Of a stretch of DNA of 41,722 bases, positions 25,454 to 33,168 are shown piece after piece. The first letter of the stretch is position 1, and every line of letters begins with the position of its first letter. The notes beneath the pieces are model-generated. The model saw only the letters and a list, made by a program, of their open reading frames with translations, had not been told where the DNA came from and made no database searches. Source of the DNA: Rhodopirellula sp. SM50 (lineage in GTDB: Bacteria > Planctomycetota > Planctomycetia > Pirellulales > Pirellulaceae); contig NZ_NTFY01000099.1 of the NCBI RefSeq assembly GCF_002289565.1, positions 1-41,722 of the forward strand, in the 5' to 3' direction. The position numbers and the translations under genes are program-made.

Positions 25454-25723
25454 ATGACAGATCCGGAAACCGCGCCCGAGCCCGAAGGCCCTTCCAAAGA
25501 AGAACTTCGGTTGGCGATGAAGGCGTTTCGCAAACGATTGAAGCTGATGAAATTAGACGAGGAATCCAGCCTTGGGCACGGACCGATGTCATCGGGCCGA
25601 AAGTCCAGTATCGCCGCGATTCGTCCGCCGGATCAGTTTCCCAAAGCGGTCTGGCAAGAACTTGCCCGGCAAGGGAAACTCCGCCACGACGGCGGCGGGC
25701 TGTACGCGATCACGGAAACGTAA
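25454..25723 (+). CDS. Small conserved-looking protein, unknown function
   Basis: An 89-residue soluble protein. The N-terminus is acidic and Pro-rich, then comes a basic helix ('KEELRLAMKAFRKRLKLMKLDEES', residues 15-38) and a compact C-terminal part 'FPKAVWQELARQGKLRHDGGGLYAIT' that looks like a short winged-helix or SH3-like piece. It starts 33 bp after the M56 gene on the same strand and could be its third operon member. The clean, non-repetitive composition and good amino-acid mix support a real gene; I cannot name the family. Confidence 0.7.
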   Translation: MTDPETAPEPEGPSKEELRLAMKAFRKRLKLMKLDEESSLGHGPMSSGRKSSIAAIRPPDQFPKAVWQELARQGKLRHDGGGLYAITET

Positions 25724-25760
25724 TGCTCTGTCCCTAAACGACGTTCACCGCCAGTAGACC

Positions 25761-25839
25761 GCGAAAACGGGGTCAGGAGTCAATAGCCGGAACGGCCCTA
25801 CGGGTGCTTCGCACTATTGACTCCTGACCCCCTTTTCGC
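25761..25839. repeat. GGGGTCAGG-family hairpin with 26-bp arms
   Basis: Arms 25761-25786 and 25814-25839 pair at 25 of 26 positions; the loop holds GGGTGCTTCGCA, as in the copy at 7668-7740. The two copies differ in the outer arm (GGAGTCAATAG here, GGTAC there), which suggests related sub-families. Confidence 0.9.
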
Positions 25840-25840
25840 T

Positions 25841-25902
25841 CGCTGGCGCGAACCGGCTGATATCAAACGAATATCAGCCGTTTGGCGCGAGCCTACGGGC
25901 CC
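25841..25902. repeat. Copy of the GGCTGAT/ATCAGCC palindromic repeat
   Basis: Nearly identical to 71-132, with arms GGCGCGAACCGGCTGAT and ATCAGCCGTTTGGCGCG. It lacks the left flank present at 40080 because the neighbouring hairpin begins there. Confidence 0.9.
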
Positions 25903-26071
25903 TCATCTGAAGAAACGACGCTTAACTTAGCGGTATTGGGCTTTAGCCGCCCGGTGTCGCTGCTTCGCAGCGAGTGGGAGCGCCTAAAGGCTGGACACCA
26001 ACGGCATCTGCTATCGCAGGACACTCGCAAGCTGGAAGCTTACGCCACACTCGCCGGTGCGTGGATCGCTC

Positions 26072-27466
26072 TTACTTCACCAACCGAGCGCCTTCGAAAG
26101 TCTCCGCCTGGGGAAACCCGATCAACCATTTTGCGTCGATCACGGCTTGCCCGGCGAAGTCGGATGAATCGAGCAGCTGCGATGGAGCCGTTTTGATTTT
26201 GCTTTCGGTGTCCACGTAGGCCTTGACCAGGTACTCTCCCGGAGCAAGCGGAAACGCATCCTCGGCGACCTCTTGGTCCGGCCCCAGATTCGACGCGATC
26301 AATAACAGCGCTCCGTTGACCATGGCTCTGGGGGTCACCACGGATTGCGTGAAGGCGACGGGATCGTCAGACCAATTGCCTGACGAATCTTTGCCGTGCA
26401 CGAACAGTTGGACGACGGAGCCCGGTTTCCAATCCGCCGGTGTCCCTTTGACCCGCAAGATCCGCTGGGTCGGGATCCAGTTGTCCGAGGGTAATTCGTC
26501 AGCCGTCGCGTATTGGTCGCCGACGACTGCGGCGTAGTCTTCCAGCCAAGCGACGAACAATTTGTAAGAGTGGTCATCGACGTGCATCTTGATGCCTCCC
26601 ATGTGGGAAACGGGGTCGGCCGAAGACGGCTTGCCCAGGGTGCCGTCGTCTTGCTTGGGCGGCAATTTGGCCGTCGGCTTGAGCACCAACAGGCTCTTGG
26701 CCGGCTCTCGCAAGTTGATCAACGGGTATCGTTTCCCGTCTTGCTTGCGGCTGCTGGCGACCAATGCCGCGAGCGTCGCTTCGGGAGTTTCGCGAAACAG
26801 ATTCATCCGCGCGCCGTAGGTTTTGACGAGTTCACCGTGGCGCTCGGCCGGCTTTTGATGCTTCGGATTGTCGGCGTCAATTTCATCAGGCGTGTGACAG
26901 GGGAAACAACGCATCCGCTGCGACCAAACGTTGCGCGTGAACGCTTCCAGCACGCGACTCTTGCGGGCATGGCGAACGACTTCTATCGGTTTAGCCGGTC
27001 CGACCTCCGCGAGTTGCTCAGGCGCCGAGCGTGAAACCAGGTCGGGGTCACTGCAACAGGCATTGATCCACGCGGAGAACGCTTCGTATTCGGCCTGCCG
27101 CGTTTTCGCGTGAATCCGCTTGGCCAACGGATCGGAATCTTTTTCGCCCATCTGAATCAGAGTCAAAATCTTTGACTGTTCGGGAGCTTCCACATCGACC
27201 AAGCCGTCCGCCCGCAACGCGAGGAACGTTTCGGTGTGTGAGGGCAGGATGTAGTCCTTGATGTCGACCGACGACAGGTGACACTGCACACAACTGGACG
27301 GATTGGGCGAGCGAAAGATTGGCATGATCCGTTCTTCGAACAACTGCAGCGCCGTCGTCGGCTCGGATGCCTGTACCAAGGCTGGTGGAGACGCCGCGCT
27401 GGTGGCGGCAGCCACCAGTGCCAAGAAAGTCAGCCGAATCCGCGCGGGGAATGATCGTTTCGTCAT
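26072..27466 (-). CDS. Secreted protein with two CxxCH haem-type motifs
   Basis: A 464-residue exported protein. A signal peptide covers residues 1-34 ('MTKRSFPARIRLTFLALVAA'). Two potential haem c sites are C59-V-Q-C62-H63 and C187-F-P-C190-H191, with surroundings typical of planctomycete cytochrome c domains ('FRSPNPSSCVQCHL', 'RCFPCHTPDEID'). After about 300 comes a domain with 'GGIKMHVDDHSYKLFVAWLEDYAA' and then a beta-rich end without Cys. The start at 27466 is chosen for the signal peptide; the frame is open further upstream. It probably carries electrons outside the cytoplasm, with a partner not identifiable here. It lies just downstream of, and on the same strand as, the M14/BPL_N gene (149 bp apart). 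Confidence 0.78.
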   Translation of the reverse strand: MTKRSFPARIRLTFLALVAAATSAASPPALVQASEPTTALQLFEERIMPIFRSPNPSSCVQCHLSSVDIKDYILPSHTETFLALRADGLVDVEAPEQSKILTLIQMGEKDSDPLAKRIHAKTRQAEYEAFSAWINACCSDPDLVSRSAPEQLAEVGPAKPIEVVRHARKSRVLEAFTRNVWSQRMRCFPCHTPDEIDADNPKHQKPAERHGELVKTYGARMNLFRETPEATLAALVASSRKQDGKRYPLINLREPAKSLLVLKPTAKLPPKQDDGTLGKPSSADPVSHMGGIKMHVDDHSYKLFVAWLEDYAAVVGDQYATADELPSDNWIPTQRILRVKGTPADWKPGSVVQLFVHGKDSSGNWSDDPVAFTQSVVTPRAMVNGALLLIASNLGPDQEVAEDAFPLAPGEYLVKAYVDTESKIKTAPSQLLDSSDFAGQAVIDAKWLIGFPQAETFEGARLVK

Positions 27467-27615
27467 GATCGTGCTCGAATGGGTGGTCCGATGGTGAGGT
27501 CGCAGAACTCGACCGCGTTGGTGCAGGATGTCGAGGTGATTCAAGTCGAATAGGATTGTATCGTGCTGCGGCCCGTTGTTCGCAATCGAACAGACAGTTC
27601 CAGGGAACACTTTGT

Positions 27616-29175
27616 CTAATTGCTGCGGACGTGGGCGATGGCTCGTGGGATCACCCCCGACTGACCGGGGGTGCTTTCGAAATGTGGGCTGATGGCGAGG
27701 ATTCGCCCGTGACCATACCGAGCGAAGACGATGGCCGGGGCGCCGATCATGGTGTTCTTCTGCGGCTCGTAAATTCCGTTCTCGCTACGGAAGTAGGCCC
27801 ACGGTTCATACTCCGGCAACGAATCGTCGTCTCCCGGTGAAAGGATCGGACCGTTCTGGTACTGAATCGACTGTGTACCGGAGATGCCCAGCACCTGCGA
27901 TGCACGGTCGGTCAGTTCGACGTCGACATCGGTGGCGGGACCGCGATACCACATCGATTTGCGTCCCTTGCCGGGGATCTCCACCGTTTGGTTGAACACC
28001 GCGGCATTCATCAGGTTCAACGACCAGGAATAGTGCGACGAGCATAGGTAGGCGCCGGCGCAGATTCCCACGACACCGCCGCCATCGCGAATGAACTGGC
28101 GGACGTGATCGCGTCCGGCCGGGCCGATCGCTTTGCCTTGTTTGCTTCCCGAGCCGCCGGGGAACAGGAGAACGTCGAATTGCTCCAACACGCGCGGTCG
28201 CATGTCGTACCGACCGACCTGTCGAACCAGTAGCTCCGGCCGACCGTCAAGCACTTTCATCACCTTCGCTTCGTTGGCTCCCGAATCGTCGAACAACGCC
28301 ACGTTCGTGACACCGCGCGCCGGTTGCGGGGCCAAGCGATCGACACAGTCCTCCGCAATCACGCCGATCGACAGCAACGCGGTCGATACCATCCGTCGAT
28401 GCTGTCGCGTCCGAATCGAAAGGGGTTGTTCTTTGAACGTCGTTTCAAAAATGAAACTCGCCGCGCCCAACTGTTCGTGACACGCTCGCGCCAGGCTGCC
28501 CACCGCCGGGCCGCTTTTTGCCAACAGGTCAAACGGCTGTTTCGGTTCGGCGGCAGTATTGACGGCTTGTTGAATTCGTTTGGCAAAATCACGTTGACTG
28601 GGAAAGGCGATCACACTCGAGCCGACCGAGTCGGCGTTGACGCGATGGAAATCGAATCCCTCGTGAAGATCGAAAACCCAATCGGGCTGGTGACGCGCGA
28701 TGAACTCCCAAACCGTTCGGGTGTGCTCGGTCAACGCTTCGTCGCGTTCGGAGGTCGGGAAGCTGCGATTCAGATCGCGGCGTTGGCGATCGTTCCGATG
28801 GTCCGGTGACCAACGGATGTTGGCTGCCAGACCCAGCCGATTGATCTGCGGCATGACGACCAGTTTTCCGCGTCTGAGGGGCCAGTGTCGAATTTGCTCG
28901 GCCGCCCGGAATCCCGCCGGTTCATTCCCGTGCACGCCGCCGGTGATCAACACCGTCGGCCCCTCGTGTCCGCTGTCGATGACATACCAGGGTGTTTCCC
29001 AAGTCGTTCCCGTTCCGAGGGTGCCCGAGGTGACCGTCTGCGTCGGAATCGATGACGCGACCTGGGCGTCGACCGTTGCGACTTCGGCCAACCCTACGCC
29101 AAGTACCGAAACGAGAAACAGGACCGTGGAAAAGAGTCGGCCTGCGGAGTGATGCGACGATCGGGGTGTGGTCAT
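27616..29175 (-). CDS. Secreted M14/aspartoacylase-like domain fused to BPL_N (GATase1-like) domain
   Basis: A 519-residue protein with an N-terminal signal or anchor (residues 14-38). Residues 60-280 are a succinylglutamate desuccinylase/aspartoacylase-like zinc hydrolase: H82 and E85 in 'HGNEPAG', 'RRDLNRSFP' at 132-140, H171 in 'FDLHEG', and the catalytic-type E244 in 'FIFETTF'. Residues 288-515 match the BPL_N domain, a glutamine-amidotransferase-like fold: 'LLFPGGSGSKQGKAI' at 336-350 and the nucleophile-like C372 in 'GICAGAYL'. The likely role is cleavage of an amide or peptide from a cell-wall or exported substrate; the job of the second domain is unknown. The protein appears complete. 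Confidence 0.82.
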   Translation of the reverse strand: MTTPRSSHHSAGRLFSTVLFLVSVLGVGLAEVATVDAQVASSIPTQTVTSGTLGTGTTWETPWYVIDSGHEGPTVLITGGVHGNEPAGFRAAEQIRHWPLRRGKLVVMPQINRLGLAANIRWSPDHRNDRQRRDLNRSFPTSERDEALTEHTRTVWEFIARHQPDWVFDLHEGFDFHRVNADSVGSSVIAFPSQRDFAKRIQQAVNTAAEPKQPFDLLAKSGPAVGSLARACHEQLGAASFIFETTFKEQPLSIRTRQHRRMVSTALLSIGVIAEDCVDRLAPQPARGVTNVALFDDSGANEAKVMKVLDGRPELLVRQVGRYDMRPRVLEQFDVLLFPGGSGSKQGKAIGPAGRDHVRQFIRDGGGVVGICAGAYLCSSHYSWSLNLMNAAVFNQTVEIPGKGRKSMWYRGPATDVDVELTDRASQVLGISGTQSIQYQNGPILSPGDDDSLPEYEPWAYFRSENGIYEPQKNTMIGAPAIVFARYGHGRILAISPHFESTPGQSGVIPRAIAHVRSN

Positions 29176-29258
29176 GGTTGCGTGCCTCGATCACGCTGGT
29201 GGATGAGATTGGGCCCGTAGACTGGCGGTCCATGCTAGATACTTTGACGCCAAGAGGG

Positions 29259-29742
29259 GTGTTTTTGAAACGCGACCGGACGGCTCGCGCCGTTCCGCTA
29301 ACTCATTGAGTGCCAAAGTCAGTGGCATTGGGCTTGCGCCGTACCGCTAACAAATCCTACTCCGTAGGGTGTCAGCATAGGCGACATAAGGTGCTCGCTG
29401 TTAGGGCACTCTTTGATCGCTGGCATGACCCCCGATGGGGTCAAAGCCAATAGCCGGAGGTGAGCGCAGCGACACCTCCGGACAACCGGTCACCCTCCTG
29501 ACGCGACCCCGGAGGGTGTCGAAGCAACGCCGAGTTCGAGCCCTCGGACCGGGCCTGCCGTCGCGAGCGAATGAGCAATCTGATCAACTCTTTCAGCAAG
29601 GCGGACTGCGCCGCCGCCGGCCGATTGATTCGTTGCGAGCTCGTTCGGGGTCGATGGGCTTTGGGTTTGGGGACGAACTTCCCGGAGGTGGCGCTGCGCT
29701 GACCTCCGGCTACTCGCTGTGATCCCTCCGGGATACCGGAGG
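29259..29742. repeat. Composite repeat, left copy beside the SGNH gene
   Basis: This block is largely repeat. 29259-29307 is a 49-bp direct match (48 of 49) to 31458-31506. About 29420-29742 is an inverted counterpart of about 31080-31400, and its last 63 bp (29680-29742) match 31080-31142 in reverse complement at 62 of 63 positions. Open frames within it (for example 29435-29722) are low in complexity and are not called as genes. The 80 bp before it and the 130 bp after it show nothing further. Confidence 0.85.
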
Positions 29743-29874
29743 ACTTGCGGCTTGTTGATTTCAGCGATGTTCCCAATCAAGACGCTGTGGGCGATTGCCA
29801 CCGACGTGGCGAGACCAAGTATAAATGGCACGCCCGCTCCGTGTTCATTCAACCAGCCCATTGACGTGTTCCCC

Positions 29875-31020
29875 ATGCAATCCCTGTCGTTTCGTCCCTT
29901 CCTCCTCGCTTGCACACTTCTTCTGGCGGGCAGTTCGCCGGCTCAGGATCAGGTGCAGCAAGCGACCCGATGGCGGTACTCCGCGGATCAACTGCGACCG
30001 TTCTGGATGGGCGACGTCGTCGAGCAGGAATCCGTGTTGTTCGTGCGAGATTCTGATTCGGAGGAGGCTCGCGGATCGTCGCTGTTTCCGATTCGCGAAA
30101 TCCTTGCGGTGCGCAGCTCATCGGGTGACGTCACGTATCGACAAGGCGTGGACTATCGATTCATTCCCGGTACTCGCGAGATCGTCATTCCCACCGGTTC
30201 ACGCGTGATGACGACTCCTCCGTCGGCGCTGCGGCGTCCGGCCAAGTCGCAACGACACCAACTGACGCACCGTGACGGGAACGGCGAGATCCTGTTCGGC
30301 GCGAAATTGGAATACCATCAAATGCAAACCCATGTCACCTACAAGAAAGCCGACACGGCGTGGCCGGTCTCGATGCCGTCGTTCGATCCCGATTCGCTTC
30401 CGACCACGCTACAGAAACTACGTGACCGACAGCCGGTCTCGATCGTCTTGCTCGGCGACAGCATTTCGACCGGTTGCAATGCATCGGGCTGGGGCAGAGG
30501 TGCCCCGTTCCAACCGGCCTACCAGGACTTACTCGTCGAGCATCTGCGACAGCACTATCAAGCGGACGTCACCCTGACGAATCTTTCGGTCGGCGGCAAA
30601 TCGACTCCCTGGGGCGTCACGATGATCGATCAAGTCACCGAGCAGCAGCCCGATCTGGTGATCTTGGCCTTCGGGATGAACGATTCCGCAGGACGTTCGC
30701 CCGATGAATACGGCCAGAACACCGCCGCCATGATCCAGAAAACTCGAGTGACTTGTCCCCAGGCGGAGTTTATCTTGATCGCTTCGATGCTCGGCAATCG
30801 CGACTGGGTGCGATTGAATCACGACGTGTTTCCGCAGTACCGCGATCAGTTGGCGTCCCTTTGCCAACCCGGCATCGCGCTTGCGGATATGACCAGCGTT
30901 TGGGCCGAATTCATCAAGCGAAAAAAGGATTCGGACCTGACCGGCAACGGCGTCAACCATCCCAACGACTTCGGGCATCGGGTTTACGCCCAAGTGCTAT
31001 CGGCGTTGCTGGTCCCGTAG
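29875..31020 (+). CDS. Secreted SGNH/GDSL-type hydrolase
   Basis: A 381-residue exported esterase-like protein. The ATG at 29875 is chosen because it opens a good signal peptide ('MQSLSFRPFLLACTLLLAGS', cleavage near 24); the frame is open upstream into repeat DNA. Residues 30-165 are a beta-rich N-terminal domain. Residues 185-381 are the SGNH hydrolase: S196 in 'LLGDSIS' (nucleophile), G241 in 'VGGKS', N269 in 'FGMND', and the D365-F-G-H368 pair within 'NHPNDFGHRVYAQ'. Members of the family remove acyl groups from sugars, lipids or peptidoglycan; this one may deacetylate a polysaccharide. The gene is enclosed by inverted repeats. Confidence 0.87.
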   Translation: MQSLSFRPFLLACTLLLAGSSPAQDQVQQATRWRYSADQLRPFWMGDVVEQESVLFVRDSDSEEARGSSLFPIREILAVRSSSGDVTYRQGVDYRFIPGTREIVIPTGSRVMTTPPSALRRPAKSQRHQLTHRDGNGEILFGAKLEYHQMQTHVTYKKADTAWPVSMPSFDPDSLPTTLQKLRDRQPVSIVLLGDSISTGCNASGWGRGAPFQPAYQDLLVEHLRQHYQADVTLTNLSVGGKSTPWGVTMIDQVTEQQPDLVILAFGMNDSAGRSPDEYGQNTAAMIQKTRVTCPQAEFILIASMLGNRDWVRLNHDVFPQYRDQLASLCQPGIALADMTSVWAEFIKRKKDSDLTGNGVNHPNDFGHRVYAQVLSALLVP

Positions 31021-31552
31021 CGGTTGGCCGACCGGTCGATACCGAACGGGTTGTTCGTTGTTAGCGGCAGGGCGCGAGCCCTCCGGTATCCCGGAGGGAT
31101 GACAGCGAGTAGCCGGAGGTCAGCGCAGCGCCACCTCCGGGAAGCACGCCTCAGAATCCCATCGACCCCGGATGGGGTCGCGGCGAAGCAATCCGCCGGC
31201 GGCTTTGCAGTTCGTCAGCGTGAAGGAGTCGATCGCGTTGCCCATTCACACGCGACGTCAGGCGGAGTCCAAGGGCTCTGGCGTGACTTGCTTCGACACC
31301 CTCCGGGGTCGCGTCAGGCGTGTCGCCGGATGCCCGGAGGTGTCGCTTTGCTCACCTCCGGCTACTGGCTTTGACTCCGTCCGGAGTCATCCCAGCCTTC
31401 GACACCAAGCGTTTTTTTTTTGTTAGCGGCAGGGCGCGAGCCCTCCGGTCTTTCACGGTGTTTTTGAATCGCGACCGGACGGCTCGCGCCGTTCCGCTAA
31501 CTCATTCGCGCCAACCTGCAAACCCTTCGATTGACCTTGTTCGGCCGACCGG
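31021..31552. repeat. Composite repeat, right (inverted) copy beside the SGNH gene
   Basis: From 31062 to 31506 the gap is a fuller copy of the composite element, inverted relative to 29420-29742 and to 16065-16340. It has the 'TTAGCGGCAGGGCGCGAGCC' word at both 31059 and 31421 and the 49-bp segment shared with 29259. An A/T slip (nine or ten Ts near 31412) distinguishes it. The last 45 bp before the stop of the next gene show nothing. No gene is supported. Confidence 0.85.
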
Positions 31553-32617
31553 TCAGCCATCCACGACATCGCTGGTCGGGTGTCCCCAACGGTCGCCGTG
31601 CAGGTGCGAGACCTTGCGGCGGACTTCGGCCGGGTCAAACCGCGCCGTCAACCCTTTCAGGTAATCCTTGCGTTGGGATTCGGAGTCAAATTCCAGGGGG
31701 CGTTTTTCGAACAGATCGTCGAGCGATTTCATGTGCTGGCGTTCCATGAAATTCCGTAACCCGTCGATCAGTGTGCGAACGACCGTCGGGCCTTCGCGGC
31801 AGACCGCCGAAGTGACCATCGCGACGTCGGCTCCGGCCAACAAGGCTTTCACGACATCGATGCTGGTGCCGATCCCGCCACAGGCGGCCAGCGGCATGCC
31901 GGGGCAGTAACTGTGGACTTGCATGACCGGCCCGATGATCTTGCTGACCGTCCCCGGTTCGGTGAGCGTCCATTCGGATTTCAGCTCGAACGTGTCCAGA
32001 GAGATGTCGGTGTCGGGCAATCGGCCGAACAGAATCAATCCCTGGGAGCCCGACAACAACCGGCACGAAAGTTCGCTCAGTCGGGTGTAGCTGCGATGTA
32101 GCTTGACAAACAGCGGAATCTTGATGGCGTGATCAATTTTCGTCACCACCTCGACGACCGCGTCTTCGACCTCACGAGCGGTGCCGTACACGCTCGGTGG
32201 AGGCGGCTGTAAACACAACTCGATTGCCGCCGCACCGGCCTGTTCCACTTCCTTGGCAAAGTCCAACCAATTGCCGCCGCTCTCTCCGTTCAGACTGGCG
32301 ATCACCGGAATCGAAAGTTGTGTCGTGGCACGAGTGACCATTTCCAAGTAGGACTCGGCATCGAATCCGGCGTTCTCCACCGGGACGCGTCGGCTGCGTT
32401 TGAGCAACGCTTGTTCCTGGGGCGAAAACGCAATCCCGTGACGATCGTTCCACAACAACACCTGCTCTTGAAACAGCGAGGGCAGCACGATCGCACCAGC
32501 GCCGGCGGAAACGAACGCGACTTGACTCGGCTCCTCCGCCGTCATCGGGCAGGAGCCCACGACGATCGGTGATTGAAGATGCAAGCCGCCAAAGTTGCTG
32601 CTGAGATCGATACTCAT
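31553..32617 (-). CDS. Dihydroorotate dehydrogenase-like FMN protein
   Basis: A 354-residue TIM-barrel protein of the PyrD-like family. 'LSSNFGGLHLQSPIVVGSCPMT' opens the barrel, 'IPVIASLNGESGGNWLDFAKEVEQAGAAAIELCL' carries the N-G and E-L-N-like positions of the FMN pocket, 'PLFVKLHRSYT' the conserved Lys, and 'AACGGIGTSIDVVKALLAGADVAMVTSA' the phosphate-binding end. The usual catalytic Cys/Ser loop of true PyrD is not obvious, and the 'ARFDPAEVRRKVSHLHG' end is typical of the dihydroorotate-dehydrogenase-like group often found with ferredoxin oxidoreductases. The substrate may therefore not be dihydroorotate. AGGT precedes the start. It is a lone gene followed by repeats. Confidence 0.82.
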   Translation of the reverse strand: MSIDLSSNFGGLHLQSPIVVGSCPMTAEEPSQVAFVSAGAGAIVLPSLFQEQVLLWNDRHGIAFSPQEQALLKRSRRVPVENAGFDAESYLEMVTRATTQLSIPVIASLNGESGGNWLDFAKEVEQAGAAAIELCLQPPPPSVYGTAREVEDAVVEVVTKIDHAIKIPLFVKLHRSYTRLSELSCRLLSGSQGLILFGRLPDTDISLDTFELKSEWTLTEPGTVSKIIGPVMQVHSYCPGMPLAACGGIGTSIDVVKALLAGADVAMVTSAVCREGPTVVRTLIDGLRNFMERQHMKSLDDLFEKRPLEFDSESQRKDYLKGLTARFDPAEVRRKVSHLHGDRWGHPTSDVVDG

Positions 32618-32933
32618 CGAATTACCTGGTCATCTGTTTTCGGCGTGATCCATTGGCAACGCCAGTGAAGAGAGTTTGCGCGGCCGTCGTGCGGCTTTTG
32701 ACTCGGACCTGCCTCCGCCGAGCGTCAAGTCATCATAGCCTGCAGCGATGCATCTCTTGTGCCGAGGCGATTCAGCTGCGTGATTTCCAATCGACTTGAT
32801 ATTGCTGTCAATCACACCGCTCAGGGGCAGGCCGATCTAGCGGCGGTGTGACTTCCCTTAGCAACGTGCGGTCAGCGACTGTCGAGGGTTTCGTCGCTGC
32901 CGTCGCCAGACGGCGGCCATGGCGAGATGGGAA

Positions 32934-33030
32934 GGCAGAATGATGAAGTGGCAGAATGATGGGGCAACCGTATGATTCTGGCTCCGCCATCTGAGCGGTC
33001 ATTTCATCATTCTGCGCCGTATCATTCTGC
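32934..33030. repeat. Paired GCAGAATGAT repeats in inverted arrangement
   Basis: GCAGAATGAT occurs at 32935-32944 and 32951-32960, and its reverse complement ATCATTCTGC at 33006-33015 and 33021-33030, with a further degenerate copy near 32971. The block can fold into a cruciform with two-step arms. The spacing within arms is about 15-16 bp on both sides. Confidence 0.88.
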
Positions 33031-33128
33031 CACTTCAATTCATTTTTTGATTCCGCCCGACCGTAGGCGATGCTGACCGACCACAGACAGTGCGGTTCGA
33101 CGTGGCGGGCATCCGGTCAACCTGCGGT

Positions 33129-33164
33129 AAAAAAACTGTGGGCAAATCCGCACGCTGGATTTGC
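33129..33164 (-). terminator. Terminator-like hairpin after the isomerase gene
   Basis: On the minus strand, GCAAATCC, a 7-nt loop and GGATTTGC form an 8-bp stem (33142-33164), followed after 6 nt by seven Ts (33129-33135). It starts 5 bp beyond the stop codon. The spacer between stem and T-run is longer than ideal, so this is only a candidate intrinsic terminator. Confidence 0.45.
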
Positions 33165-33168
33165 GGCA

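Larger units (their letters stand above)
25724..26071. repeat. 348-bp gap made of abutting repeat units
   Basis: Between two convergent genes, the GGGGTCAGG hairpin (25761-25839) abuts, with one base between them, a copy of the palindrome also found at position 71 (25841-25902), followed by its tail CTTAACTTAGCGGTATTGGG (25921). After that comes GC-rich sequence with small palindromes (GCTGCTTCGCAGC) and no gene I can support. Confidence 0.8.
32618..33168. other. 551-bp gap with a GCAGAATGAT repeat block and a terminator-like hairpin
   Basis: No gene is supported. The first 200 bp should contain the promoter of the PyrD-like gene (leftward). 32934-33030 is a block of GCAGAATGAT repeats. The last 40 bp hold a hairpin followed by a T-run on the minus strand, after the isomerase gene. 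The rest shows no recognisable pattern. Confidence 0.6.

Noticed and set aside
29435..29722. Open frames of 95-140 codons within the composite repeat on both strands
   Set aside because: They lie wholly in repeat DNA, are rich in Arg, Ser and Gly, and have no ribosome site. The cross-copy similarity is noted as a finding, but not enough for a gene.
31553..32617. Genuine pyrimidine-pathway PyrD
   Set aside because: The catalytic loop is not convincing, the C-terminus belongs to the PyrD-like group, and no pyrimidine genes are nearby.
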